Shown here piece after piece: positions 35,635 to 44,944 of a stretch of 64,000 nt of DNA. The notes under the pieces were generated by a model that worked only from the letters and a program-made list of their open reading frames with translations, did not search any database and was not told the DNA's origin. How positions within the stretch are numbered: position 1 is the first letter of the stretch; the number at the start of each line of letters is the position of its first letter. The DNA lies in NCBI RefSeq assembly GCF_036347135.1, contig NZ_CP108938.1, positions 10,850,001 to 10,914,000 of the forward strand. Direction: 5' to 3'. The DNA is from Streptomyces sp. NBC_00775. GTDB taxonomy: Bacteria > Actinomycetota > Actinomycetes > Streptomycetales > Streptomycetaceae. The translations under genes and the position numbers were made by a program.

Positions 35635-36450
35635 ATGACGACAGATCGGCCACTAGCACTCGTAACGGGGGCGTCATCGGGGATCGGCAACACAACCGCT
35701 CGTGCCTTCGTCACAGCCGGGTTCGAGGTGATCGGAACCGGACGGAACACCTCGGGACTCACCCCGCCCGCCGGTGTGACCTTCCTCGACCTCGACGTGA
35801 CCAGTGACGAATCCGTCGCCACCGCCGTCCAGGAAGTGATCAAACGGTTCGGACGGATCGACGTCCTCGTCAACAACGCCGGACTCGGCTCGGCCGGCGC
35901 CGCCGAGGAGAACTCCGTCGCCCAGGCCCAGAGCCTCTTCAACCTCAACTTCTTCGGTCTCGTCCGCATGACCAAGGCCGTCCTGCCGCACATGCGCGCC
36001 CAGGGCCGTGGCCGCATCATCAACCTCTCGTCCGTCCTCGGCGTCATCCCGCAGCCCTACATGGCCCTCTACGTCGCCGCGAAGCACGCCATCGAGGGCT
36101 ACTCCGAGTCCCTGGACCACGAGGTCCGCGAGCACGGCGTCCGCGTCCTGCTCGTCGAGCCCGGCTACACCCGGACCGCCTTCGACACCAATGCCGCGCA
36201 GCCCGACACCCCCCTGTCCCTGTACGCGGAGCGGCGGCGTGTCTTCGACGAAGTGGTCGCCGCGGCAATGAAGACCGGCGACGACCCTGCCGTCGTCGCC
36301 AAGGAGATCGTCACGGCAGCCACCGCCCCGAAGCCGAAGCTGCGCTACACCGCCGGACCGCTCGCCTCACGCATCACCACCGCGCGACGCCTCGTCCCTG
36401 CCGGGATCTTCGACAAGCAGATCCGCAGATTCAACCGGATGCCCGGCTGA
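35635..36450 (+). CDS. SDR-family oxidoreductase
   Basis: 271 residues; an adjacent GTG at 35632 could serve instead. Classical short-chain dehydrogenase: cofactor motif VTGASSGIGNTTARAF, NNAG in VLVNNAGLGSAG, catalytic Ser in NLSSVLGVIPQ, and YxxxK in LYVAAKHAIEGYSE. It probably uses NADP(H) on a carbonyl or alcohol. The next genes in the same direction are a hydrolase (74 bases) and a quinone oxidoreductase, so the three look like one metabolic unit ending with a TetR regulator. Confidence 0.9.
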   Translation: MTTDRPLALVTGASSGIGNTTARAFVTAGFEVIGTGRNTSGLTPPAGVTFLDLDVTSDESVATAVQEVIKRFGRIDVLVNNAGLGSAGAAEENSVAQAQSLFNLNFFGLVRMTKAVLPHMRAQGRGRIINLSSVLGVIPQPYMALYVAAKHAIEGYSESLDHEVREHGVRVLLVEPGYTRTAFDTNAAQPDTPLSLYAERRRVFDEVVAAAMKTGDDPAVVAKEIVTAATAPKPKLRYTAGPLASRITTARRLVPAGIFDKQIRRFNRMPG

Positions 36451-36524
36451 CGTCGCACCCGGCCCATCGACCTGCAGTGCGCGCGAGAGGCGCGTTCAGT
36501 TCTGACCTGACAAGGAGCATCACC

Positions 36525-37436
36525 ATGGGAATCAGCACGGAATCACAGCAGTTCGCGCAGTTCCTCGAGAGCGTGCGCGCGAAGGCGTCGACACCGGGCC
36601 TCGACCTGGCCGTCGTCCGCGCCATAGTCGATACACATGCTTCGGCATCGACCGAGCCGGAAGGCGTCACCTACGCCGACGTGGACGCGGACGGCGTCCC
36701 CGCCCTGTGGGCCATCCCTGAGGGCGCCGACCCCGACAAGGCGCTGCTCCACTTCCATTTCGGCGGATCGGTCGCCGCCTCGATCACATCGGACCGCAAG
36801 GCCGCCGGCCACATCGCCAAGGCGGCCGGAGCCCGCTCACTCGTCGTGGGCTTCCGTCTGGCGCCCGAGCACCCCCACCCGGCGCAGATCGACGACGCCG
36901 AGACGGCCTACCGGTGGCTGCTCGCACAGGGCTACGAGCCGCGGAACATCGGCAGCACCGGCCACTCCATCGGAGGCACCCTCGCGGTCGCGCTGCCGCT
37001 GCGCCTGCTGGCCAAGGGCGAGGCAGCCCCCGGGGCGATCATCAGCATCTCGCCGTGGACCGACCTCACCATCAGTAACCCGAAGGTGGACGAGAACGAG
37101 GAACTCGACAAGATGCTCAGCCGGGACATCCTCGAGCAGTTCCGAGCGGCTTGGCTGCAGGACCCCAACGTGGACTTCACCGACCCCGACATCAGCATCC
37201 TGAACGCCGACCTGACCGGTCTGCCGCCCACGGCCCTCCACTACGGAGAGTACGAGGCGCTTGCCGGCGAGGGCGCCGACTTCGGCCGCCGACTCGCCGA
37301 CTTCAAGATCCTCTCCGAGGTCCGTCCGCTGCCCGAGGGGCAGCACTCGTTCATCCTGGGCGCGGGGCGCGTGCCCGAGGTGGACCGGGCAATCGAGCAG
37401 ATGGGTCAGTGGCTTCGACGGCACCTCGGCAGCTGA
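36525..37436 (+). CDS. Alpha/beta-hydrolase (hormone-sensitive-lipase type)
   Basis: 303 residues from the ATG at 36525 after AAGGAG; an upstream in-frame codon at 36477 lacks a ribosome site. The oxyanion motif is HFHFGGSVAAS, a variant of HGGG. The nucleophile elbow is STGHSIGGTLA, the acid lies near TALHYGEYEAL, and the catalytic His is in EGQHSFILG. LAPEHPHPAQIDDAETAYRW is the hallmark segment of this esterase family. It likely hydrolyses a small ester. Third-gene spacing (73 bases) supports co-transcription with the downstream oxidoreductase. Confidence 0.88.
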   Translation: MGISTESQQFAQFLESVRAKASTPGLDLAVVRAIVDTHASASTEPEGVTYADVDADGVPALWAIPEGADPDKALLHFHFGGSVAASITSDRKAAGHIAKAAGARSLVVGFRLAPEHPHPAQIDDAETAYRWLLAQGYEPRNIGSTGHSIGGTLAVALPLRLLAKGEAAPGAIISISPWTDLTISNPKVDENEELDKMLSRDILEQFRAAWLQDPNVDFTDPDISILNADLTGLPPTALHYGEYEALAGEGADFGRRLADFKILSEVRPLPEGQHSFILGAGRVPEVDRAIEQMGQWLRRHLGS

Positions 37437-37509
37437 TGTGGAAGCTGGCCTGACATGCGCATCGCCCGCCGAAAAGCAATCGAGAAGATCACGCAAAGGG
37501 ATGGCTGAC

Positions 37510-38523
37510 ATGAAGGCATTCATCGTCGAGAAGTACGGCAAGGACGGCCTACGCGCCGCAGACGTTCCCGAGCCCACCGTCGGCGACGGCGACGTCCTGG
37601 TCCGAGTGAGCGCCACCAGCATCAACCCGCTGGACAAAATGGTCCGCAACGGGGAGTTCAAACGACTCCTGAAGTACAAGCTGCCCTTCGTGCTCGGCCA
37701 CGACGTCGCCGGCATCGTGACGCAGGTCGGGTCCGCCGTGCGCGACCTGGCCGTCGGCGACGAGGTCTACGCACGTCCCCGCGACCTGCGGATCGGAGGC
37801 TTCGCCGAGTTCATTGCGATCGACCAGGACGACGTCTCGCCCAAGCCGGAGTCACTCACCCTCCGCGAGGCGGCCGCGGTGCCGCTGGTGGCCCTGGCCG
37901 CCTGGCAGATCCTCGTCGACCGCGCCCACGTGAAGCCGGGCCAGAAGGTGCTCATCCATGCCGGTGCCGGCGGCCTCGGATCGACGGCCATCCAGCTCGC
38001 CAAGCACCTCGGCGCCACAGTGGCGACGACCGCGAACACTGCTTCCGAGAAGCTGGTCAGGAGCCTCGGCGCCGACATCGTCGTCGACTACACCAAGGAG
38101 GACTTCTCGCAGGTGCTGTCCGGCTACGACCTGGTGCTGGACTCCCTGGGCGGGGCGAACCTCGAGAAGTCGCTGACCGTGCTGAAGCCCGGTGGCCTGG
38201 CCATCAGTGTCGTCGGCCCCCCGGACGCCGCGTTCGCCAAGCAGCTCGGCGCCCCATCCTTTCTGGGCCTGGTCATGAACGTGCTCAGCCGCAAGATCCG
38301 CAAGCAGGCCAAGGCCCTGGGCGTGCGCTACCAGTTCTTCTTCATGCAGGCGAACGGCACCCAGCTGCGCGAGCTCGCCGCCCTCTACGACAACGGACAG
38401 CTCCGCCCGGTCATCGACCGAACGTTCCCCTTCGACCAGATGCTCGAGGCGATGGCGCACGTCGAGCAGGGCCGCACCGCGGCCGGAAAGGTCGTGATCT
38501 CGATGGCACCCGACGACGAGTGA
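37510..38523 (+). CDS. Zinc-independent quinone oxidoreductase (MDR family)
   Basis: 337 residues. The ATG at 37510 has AAAGGG nine bases upstream; the one at 37501 is too close to it. GroES-like domain (SATSINPLDKMVRNGEFKRL; LGHDVAGIVTQVGSAV), then NADPH-binding VLIHAGAGGLGSTAIQLAKH. The C-terminal TFPFDQMLEAMAHVEQGRTA closes the fold. It lacks the catalytic-zinc cysteine, like zeta-crystallin-type enzymes. It reduces quinones or enones. It is the last gene before the TetR regulator. Confidence 0.9.
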   Translation: MKAFIVEKYGKDGLRAADVPEPTVGDGDVLVRVSATSINPLDKMVRNGEFKRLLKYKLPFVLGHDVAGIVTQVGSAVRDLAVGDEVYARPRDLRIGGFAEFIAIDQDDVSPKPESLTLREAAAVPLVALAAWQILVDRAHVKPGQKVLIHAGAGGLGSTAIQLAKHLGATVATTANTASEKLVRSLGADIVVDYTKEDFSQVLSGYDLVLDSLGGANLEKSLTVLKPGGLAISVVGPPDAAFAKQLGAPSFLGLVMNVLSRKIRKQAKALGVRYQFFFMQANGTQLRELAALYDNGQLRPVIDRTFPFDQMLEAMAHVEQGRTAAGKVVISMAPDDE

Positions 38524-38579
38524 ATCGGGCCAGCCGCAGAGAAGGCGTGGCGGTGCTCCAAGACACCCGTCGGCACACC

Positions 38580-38603
38580 ATTGGAGTACGTTCGCAATCC
38601 AAT
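38580..38603. promoter_or_regulatory. Inverted repeat upstream of the TetR gene
   Basis: ATTGGA (38580-38585) and TCCAAT (38598-38603) are separated by 12 bases, 58 bases before the TetR GTG. A plausible autoregulatory operator. The match to the 35584 site is not obvious. Confidence 0.5.
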
Positions 38604-38661
38604 ACGATAGGGAAGCCGGCGGAGGGCAGGTGACCCTTCCGGCGCACAAAGGAGCGAGCGC

Positions 38662-39252
38662 GTGCCGCGTTACGGAAAAGAGCACAAGCAGGCGACGAGG
38701 CAGCGGATCATCGAGACCGCCGGCCGCCGGTTCAAGCGGGACGGTATCGACGGCTCGGGCATCGCAACGCTGATGGCGGACGCCGGACTGACCAACGGCG
38801 CCTTCTACGCCCACTTCGCATCCAAGGACGACCTCGTGGCCACCGCGGTCACGGACCAATTGCGCGCGCAGTACGCGAACATCATCGAGCAGGCGGCCCC
38901 CGGCATCGCCGGACTCGAGCAGATCGTACGGTGGTATCTGTCGCCCCAGCACCGCGACAGTCCCGACGACGGCTGCCCCTCCGCGGCACTCCTCGATGAG
39001 ATCGGGCGCTGCCCGGACGAGACCAAGCAGGCGTACACCGACGGCGTGCTCGCCGTCATCGACGGTATCGCCGCTCGCCTGGCGCCCGCCGATCCGCCCT
39101 CGGTGCGCACGAAGACCCTCAGCGTCTACGCCATGATGGTCGGAACGCTGCAGCTCTCCCGCGCCCTGGCCGACCGGCGACTCTCCGACGAACTCCTCGA
39201 CGAGGGCATCCGCAACGCACTCACCCTGCTCGGTGTACAGGCGTCCCGCTGA
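38662..39252 (+). CDS. TetR-family transcriptional regulator
   Basis: 196 residues from a GTG at 38662 (AAAGGAG upstream). The N-terminal helix-turn-helix (RIIETAGRRFKRDGIDGSGI, MADAGLTNGAFYAHFASKDD) is canonical. The ligand-binding part with DDGCPSAALLDEIGRCPDET belongs to the TetR_C-type group that often senses electrophiles or quinones. It probably controls the SDR-hydrolase-oxidoreductase unit and itself. Confidence 0.9.
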   Translation: MPRYGKEHKQATRQRIIETAGRRFKRDGIDGSGIATLMADAGLTNGAFYAHFASKDDLVATAVTDQLRAQYANIIEQAAPGIAGLEQIVRWYLSPQHRDSPDDGCPSAALLDEIGRCPDETKQAYTDGVLAVIDGIAARLAPADPPSVRTKTLSVYAMMVGTLQLSRALADRRLSDELLDEGIRNALTLLGVQASR

Positions 39253-39456
39253 CGCGGCGCAGGACCACGCGGCAGCCTCGGCGAGTCGCTCCACACCACC
39301 CCAGCGGAGCGCCTGCCGCTTCGGCGGGGCCTTCTTGCCCTTCGCCGCCACCGCAAGGAACTGCGTCACCCTCGGCCCGGTGAGTGTCTCCACCGACACC
39401 CGCTCTGCCCTCAACATCCCAGGCGTAGGCCGGAGATGCCCAGGTCACGGCCTTGT
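39253..39456. other. Gap between the TetR gene and the IS605 end
   Basis: A minus-strand frame from 39417 (SVETLTGPRVTQFLAVAAKG) has protein-like composition and could be the N-terminus of a lost gene. It has no family I recognise. Otherwise nothing. Confidence 0.25.
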
Positions 39457-40749
39457 TTGACTTGCTCCTCGGGCTGAAGCCCGAGGATTCTGGCCTTCTC
39501 GTCCGTTGCTGTGCCGCTACGCGGCACGGGGTTCGGTGGAGAATCCGTGGCTTCCTGTTTCGTCGCGCTGTGCCGGGACGAGTCCTGGTCTTACCTGCGC
39601 TCCGCAGGCTGCAACCGCCAGTCCGGCGGCCATTTTGATGTTGATCGCGGCGTTGTGGTCCCGGTCATGGAGGGTCCCGCAGGCGGTGCAGGTCCATTCC
39701 CGGATGTGCAGGGGCTTGGGTCCGTCTTTGATGCCGCAGGCCGAGCAGGTCTGGGAGGTCGGCTCGAACCGGCCGGTCTTGACCACAGCCCGTCCGTACC
39801 GGGCCGCCTTGTATTCCAGCATGTGTACGAACTGTGCCCAGCCCGCATCGTGCACACTCTTGGCCAGTCTGGTGCGCGCGAGTCCTTTGACCGCCAGGTC
39901 TTCCACACCGATCGCTTGGTTGTCGCGGATCAGCTTCGTGGAGAGCTGGTGGTGGAATTCTTTGCGCGCGTCGGTCACCTTCGCGTGGGCGCGGGCGACC
40001 TTGAGGCGGGCCTTCTCGCGGTTCCTGCTGCCTTTCTGCTTGCGGGACAACTCCCGCTGCGTTCTTTTGAGCTTCTTCTCCGCGCGGCGCAGGAACCTGG
40101 GGGAGTCGATCTTCGTGCCGTCGGACAGGACCGCGAAGTGGGTGAGCCCCAGGTCGATGCCGATGGCCTGGTCGGACTCGGGCATCCGGGCGGCGTCGGC
40201 GGCCGGGTCGGTGTCGATGACGAAGGAGGCGAAGTACCGTCCGGCCGCGCCCTTGATCACGGTGACCGAGGAGGGCCGGGTGGGCAGGGTCCGTGACCAC
40301 TTCACCTTCACCGCCCCGATCTTCGGCAGGTTCAGCCGCCCGGAATCGGTGATCGACCAGCGGGCGTTGGCCGTGAAGCGGATCGACTGCCGGTTGTCCT
40401 TGCGGGACTTGAAGCGGGGCGCACCCATCTTCGCGCCCCGGCGCTGCCCCTTGAGGGAGGCGAAGAAGTTCCTGTAGGCGGCCTCCACGTCGCGCAGCGC
40501 CTGCTGGAGCACGACGGCGGAGACCTCGCCCAGCCAGGAGCGGGCCTCGGTCCGTTTCGCCTCGGTGATCAGCCTCTTCGACAGCTCACCGGCCGCCGGG
40601 AACGCTGCGCCCGCCCGGCGGGCGTCCTCCCGGGCGCGCACGGCGTCGTTGAACACGACGCGGGCGCACCCGAACGCCCGCGCCAGCGCGGCGCGTTGGC
40701 CGGAGTCCGGGTACAGGCGGAAGCTGTACCGAAGCTGCATGACCGCCAC
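39457..40749 (-). mobile_element. IS605-type element remnant with intact tnpB and right end
   Basis: The right end is preserved: read on the minus strand, a perfect 8-bp hairpin (arms 39467-39474 and 39479-39486, TTCA loop) is followed by GAGCAAGTCAA, the usual IS200/IS605 right-end form. The left end is not found. A Y1 transposase fragment of the same family lies at 42961 in the opposite orientation. Confidence 0.75.
39517..40749 (-). CDS. tnpB: IS605-family TnpB (RuvC-like RNA-guided nuclease)
   Basis: 410 residues; the ATG at 40740 (MQLRYSFRLYP) is also possible. RuvC residues are all present: Asp in AIGIDLGLTHFAVLSDG, Glu in AIGVEDLAVKGLART, and the last Asp in LHDRDHNAAINIKMA. The zinc ribbon is TCSACGIKDG with CTACG. 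The N-terminal DNA/RNA-binding part is complete. TnpB proteins use an RNA made from the element's 3' end, which here would span roughly 39457-39700 on the minus strand and include the hairpin. The gene looks functional though its partner transposase is broken. Confidence 0.93.
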   Translation of the reverse strand: MAVMQLRYSFRLYPDSGQRAALARAFGCARVVFNDAVRAREDARRAGAAFPAAGELSKRLITEAKRTEARSWLGEVSAVVLQQALRDVEAAYRNFFASLKGQRRGAKMGAPRFKSRKDNRQSIRFTANARWSITDSGRLNLPKIGAVKVKWSRTLPTRPSSVTVIKGAAGRYFASFVIDTDPAADAARMPESDQAIGIDLGLTHFAVLSDGTKIDSPRFLRRAEKKLKRTQRELSRKQKGSRNREKARLKVARAHAKVTDARKEFHHQLSTKLIRDNQAIGVEDLAVKGLARTRLAKSVHDAGWAQFVHMLEYKAARYGRAVVKTGRFEPTSQTCSACGIKDGPKPLHIREWTCTACGTLHDRDHNAAINIKMAAGLAVAACGAQVRPGLVPAQRDETGSHGFSTEPRAA

Positions 40750-40929
40750 GATACATATGTGGGTTATGGGTGAGATGCAGAAGATCAGAACTGGCTTGGC
40801 TTTGTTCGCGAATTACAGGAACGCCTGTAGCTCAACCACGGGAACACCCTCTTCCACTGAAGAGTGATGTTGCTGAGTTTCGAGAACGCCCCGGTGCTTG
40901 ATTCGGGACCCTGGTTGTGCTCTGCCCGG

Positions 40930-41338
40930 CGCCACCGCCCTCGACCAGGCCCGCGCCGCCGGCCGCTTCACCCCCATCCACGACGCCTGGTGGCAGGCCG
41001 CGGTGAAGGCCCACGGCGAACGCGAGGGCACCCGGGCCCTGATCGAAGTCCTCCTCCTCAGCCGCCACCTGCCCCACGAACACCTGATCACCGGCCTCGC
41101 CGCAGCGCTGAAATCCGGCGCGTTGACCGCGGACGCAGTCGCCCTGGAAGCCCGCAAGGCGGCCGACGCCGAGCCCGAGGCCCCTGCGCAACCCGTCGTC
41201 CCTGGAAGTCAGCCCGGTATCGCTCCGCTGCCCGCTGCCGTTCGGGCCCGCCTGCCGCCCGACACACGCCCGCTGCCTTCCGTCGCCCACTACGACCAGC
41301 TCCTGCGGCTCCGCCGATCTGACCACCCCACCCCTTGA
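40930..41338 (+). pseudogene. IS21 IstA transposase, C-terminal fragment
   Basis: The frame reads TALDQARAAGRFTPIHDAWW and ALIEVLLLSRHLPHEHLITG, then a Pro-rich tail ending at 41338, the usual IstA C-terminus. The catalytic core and left end are missing. It is followed after 10 bases by istB. Confidence 0.75.
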
Positions 41339-41348
41339 GGAGAACGCC

Positions 41349-42142
41349 GTGTCCCTTCCCCGCCAGCGAGGACTCACCGAGCAGGCCGCCAACACCGCCG
41401 TCGACCAGGCATGCAGGATGCTGCGGCTGCCCAAATCCGGTCCCAGTTCCCCGAGCTCGCCGAGAAGGCCGAGCGCGAGCAGATGTCCTACCTCGGGTTC
41501 CTCGCCGAACTCCTCCTTGCCGAGTGCGACGACCGGGCCCGGCGACGCTCCGAACGCCGCATCAAGGCCGCGGGGTTCCCCCGCGACAAGGCCCTGCGCA
41601 AGTTCGACTTCGACGCCAACCCCAACATCGATGCGGCCATGATCCACACCCTCGCGAAGTGCGAATGGATCAAGAAGGGCTTGCCGCTCTGCCTGATCGG
41701 CGACTCCGGCACCGGCAAGTCTCACCTGCTGATCGCGCTCGGCACGGAGGCCGCGATGGCCGGCTACCGGGTCAAGTACGTCCTGGCGACGAAGCTGGTC
41801 AACGAGCTCGTCGAGGCTGCCGACGAGAAGCAGCTGACCAAGACCATCGCCCGTTACGGCCGCGTCGATCTCCTCTGCATCGACGAGCTCGGATACATGG
41901 AACTCGACCGCCGCGGCGCCGAACTCCTCTTCCAGGTTCTGACCGAGCGGGAGGAAAAGAACAGCGTGGCCATCGCCTCGAACGAATCCTTCTCTGGGTG
42001 GACAAAGACGTTCACCGACCCCCGCCTCTGCGCGGCCATCGTCGACCGCCTCACCTTCGGCGGCAACATCATCGAGACCGGAACCGACTCCTACCGCCTC
42101 GCCACCACCCGCGCCCGAGCCGAACAGCAGGCCGCTGGCTGA
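41349..42142 (+). pseudogene. istB: IS21 IstB ATPase with one frameshift
   Basis: The first frame starts with a GTG at 41349 (SLPRQRGLTEQAANTAVDQA). Near 41431 one base is missing, and the second frame then continues FPELAEKAEREQMSYLGFLA. Walker A is GDSGTGKSHLLIAL and Walker B LLCIDELGYM; the C-terminus is complete at 42142. Apart from the shift it would be an intact helper ATPase. Confidence 0.85.
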
Positions 42143-42207
42143 CCTCGCTTCATCGGTCGGCAGGGCCCTCGATTCGCCTTGTCAGACGTGTGGGGCAGGA
42201 TGACGCC

Positions 42208-42840
42208 ATGCCACAGCAGATCTTGCCCCCGTCGGAGTCCTGGCGCCTGATCGACGCCTGGCTGGCTACTCACGTGGCCTCCGATTTCGCACTCCTCAAT
42301 CCGCCAGCGACACCGGACGAGATCCGAAACGCGGAACGGATCCTCGGCGCCCGACTGCCCAATGATCTCGCTGAGTCTCTGCAATGCCACAACGGCGTGA
42401 GCGCCTGGACAGCCATCCTGCCGGAGCAGTCCCCGCTCGCAGTGAGCGGCATCGTGGACCATTGGCAGACCTGCATGGACGTCGCGGCGGAGAACGAAGG
42501 CCTGACCCCTCGCCCCTGGGAAGAGGAGCCTTGGTGGCACCGCCTCTGGGTTCCCTGGGCTGAGAGCGCCGATGGCGCGGCGCAGGTCATCGACCAACGT
42601 CCTGGTCCTGACACGGGGCGTCTCGGCTGGGCGGGCCACAGCGGTGGCGGCGACTTCACCGATTCCTGGCCTGATCTGGCGAGCCTTCTCCACGCGGTCG
42701 CGCAAGCACTTCATGAAGGTGGAGATGTCCGCGGACTACACCCCTACCTCACCACGCAAGGTGGGATGTGGTGGGACGAAGAGGGCTGCGGCGAGCTGAA
42801 CGGTGACCCGCTGAGGTCCGCACCGATCGGTCTGCCCTAA
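42208..42840 (+). CDS. SMI1/KNR4-family protein
   Basis: 210 residues, ATG at 42208. The SMI1/KNR4 fold is shown by NPPATPDEIRNAERILGARL, LPNDLAESLQCHNG and FTDSWPDLASLLHAVAQAL. Many bacterial members are immunity proteins to secreted toxins, but no toxin gene is next to it. It lies between IS21 and IS200 remnants, so it may be mobile cargo. Confidence 0.82.
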   Translation: MPQQILPPSESWRLIDAWLATHVASDFALLNPPATPDEIRNAERILGARLPNDLAESLQCHNGVSAWTAILPEQSPLAVSGIVDHWQTCMDVAAENEGLTPRPWEEEPWWHRLWVPWAESADGAAQVIDQRPGPDTGRLGWAGHSGGGDFTDSWPDLASLLHAVAQALHEGGDVRGLHPYLTTQGGMWWDEEGCGELNGDPLRSAPIGLP

Positions 42841-42960
42841 CCACCAGCCAACGCAGACCGCCGCCGAGTCGACGCGAACCACCCGACCGCTCTTACTTCT
42901 CACCAACATTTCCGAGGTCTCTGACCCACGGTCGCTCTCACAACGCATCGACAAACGTTC

Positions 42961-43220
42961 TTGCTCGTGACCTACGCAGCCACTGGCTGGCACTCTGTTT
43001 TCGTGATGCATGTGCACTTGGTCTTCGTGACAAAGTTCCGGCACAACGTATTCACGGACGATCACCTGGTGAGGATGGAGGAGATCATGCGGTCGGTGTG
43101 CGCGGACTTCGAGTGCGAGCTGGTGGAGTTCAACGGCGAGGACAACCACGTCCACCTCCTGGTGAACTTCCCGCCCAAGGTCGCCGTCACCAAACTCGTC
43201 AACTCCCTCAAGGGCGTCTC
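42961..43220 (+). pseudogene. IS200/IS605 Y1 transposase (TnpA), truncated
   Basis: MHVHLVFVTKFRHNVFTDDH and the HUH motif in GEDNHVHLLVNFPPKV are present, then the homology ends after VNSLKGVS. The catalytic tyrosine helix is missing. The fragment ends where unrelated sequence and a strong hairpin begin. It is divergent from the tnpB gene with 2.2 kb between them. Confidence 0.82.
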
Positions 43221-43315
43221 TGATGAGGATCTTTGGAATCGGCCAGGGTCGCTCTTCCCTTCATATTGTTGGATCTTGAAGCATGTGGGGAGACGGGGAG
43301 CGAAGAGCAGGTGTG

Positions 43316-43346
43316 AGGACCCGGCGGCCGAAGGCCGCCGGGTCCT
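43316..43346. terminator. Perfect 14-bp GC hairpin
   Basis: AGGACCCGGCGGCC pairs exactly with GGCCGCCGGGTCCT around GAA. It lies just after the truncated TnpA and is a strong terminator candidate in either direction. It may alternatively be part of a mobile-element end. Confidence 0.6.
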
Positions 43347-43405
43347 GGCGATTGGTGAGGGTCAGGCGGAAGGGCCCGCGAGGTCATCAGGGTGCGGGGA
43401 CGGGT

Positions 43406-43685
43406 TCACGGTGTCCTCCGCAGCGGGGTGACGTCGGGGACTCGGCTGGTGATCGAGGGGCGGGCGGCTTCCGGGGTGGCCAGCAGGGCGACGATCGTGA
43501 TCGGCTGGTCGCAGTGTGGGCAGTTGCGGGTCGCGGTGGGCTCCAACGGGTCCCGGGTGCCCCGTTGTTGACGAGGTGCAGGCCGCGCCGTGGGTAGTTC
43601 ACCCACCGGTCGAGGGGATCGTGGGCTTTCCCCGAGCCGGCGGGCCCGTTCCTCGTCCCTGGCCTGGCCGCGGCGCCGGTCGGCA
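43406..43685 (-). pseudogene. Unrecognised fragment with a CPHC zinc-ribbon-like end
   Basis: A minus-strand frame ends NCPHCDQPITIVALLATPEA, then SRVPDVTPLRRTP-stop at 43406. The upstream part is uncertain between frames. I do not recognise the family. It abuts the truncated glycosyltransferase. Confidence 0.35.
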
Positions 43686-44815
43686 TCCTTGGTGCCCTTC
43701 GTCGACGCCTGTGTAAACCGCGGGGACGAGGTCCTCGCGGTAGTGCCGCCGCCGCTGGAACACATGCTCACGGAGCGCGGGATACCGTTCCGGACCGGGG
43801 CAGAGCCGGATCCGGCCGAGAGGGCGGCGATCCGCGACCGCCTGCTGAGCGCATCCCGCGAAGAGGCGGCGGTGCTGGTCAACCGGGAGCTGTTCGGGCG
43901 ACTGTGCACCGCGGCGATGATCCCGGCCGTCGAGGAGGCGTGCCGCCAGTGGCGGCCCGATTTGGTGCTGCACGACCCGTGCGAATACGCCTCGGCGGTG
44001 GTCTCCGAGCGGCTTGCCATCCCGCACGCCCAGGTCGCGACCTCACCGGCGAAGATCGAGGCATACTCGCTCGACCTCGCGGCACCCGCGTTGGAGCCCT
44101 ACGGCCGCGATCTGGTGAAGCGGCTGCGGGCGACGCCGTACCTGACCCGCTTTCCGGCCTCGCTGGAACCGTCCGCGTACACCGTGACCCGCCGTTTCCG
44201 GGAGACGACCCATCCGGTCTCCACGCCGAAGCCGCTGCCCGACTGGTGGGGCGACTGCGCGGGCCCTCTCGTCTACGTGACCTTCGGCACCGTGTCGGGC
44301 GGCATGCCGGCTGGCGCCGCAGCGTGCCGGACGGCTCTGGACGCGGTGTCCGGGCTGCCGGTGCGGGTGCTGCTCTCCGGGGGCCGAGCCACCGACCTGG
44401 CCGCCATCGGACCGCTGCCGGACAACGTCCAGGTCGAGGAGTGGGTATCGGCCCCGGACGTGCTGGCCGCCGCATCCGTGGCGGTTTGCCACGGGGGTCC
44501 GGCACCACCTACGGCGCACTGGCGGCCGGCACCCCGCTGGTCGTCATGCCGCTCTTCCCCGACCAGCCCGCCAACGCGCGGCTCGTCGAAGCCGCCGACG
44601 CCGGAACGGCCGTCCTTCCCACAGGCGGCCCCGCAGACGCCATGGGCCTACCTGGTCCCGCCGACGTCCCGCCCCTGCGAGCCGCCATCGAGACCGTTCT
44701 CGCCGACCCGTCGTACCGGAGGGCGGCCAACCGGATCGCCAACGAGATGCGGACCGCACCCACGGTCCACGAAACGCTCGTCTCACTCACCGCCGACCTC
44801 GGCCTGTACCCCTGA
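43686..44815 (+). pseudogene. Macrolide-type glycosyltransferase, truncated and frameshifted
   Basis: A GT-B glycosyltransferase of the macrolide/UDPGT family. The first ~20 residues are missing (homology starts VPFVDACVNRGDEVLAVVPP). The body includes PLVYVTFGTVSGG. Within the donor-binding motif AVCHGG a G run (44493-44497) is one base short, and the next frame gives SGTTYGALAAGTPLVVMPLF and the C-terminus to 44815. Before it broke it would have glycosylated a natural product or xenobiotic. Confidence 0.85.
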
Positions 44816-44944
44816 CCATCGATCCGGACCCGCCCAACCATTGTCGGCAAACCCGTTCAGGGCAAGGCCGTTCCCCACCTGCCCCCCGAATCGTGGACAT
44901 GATCCTTCAGCGGGCGGGGGAGCCGTGCCCTTCACCTCGCCACG

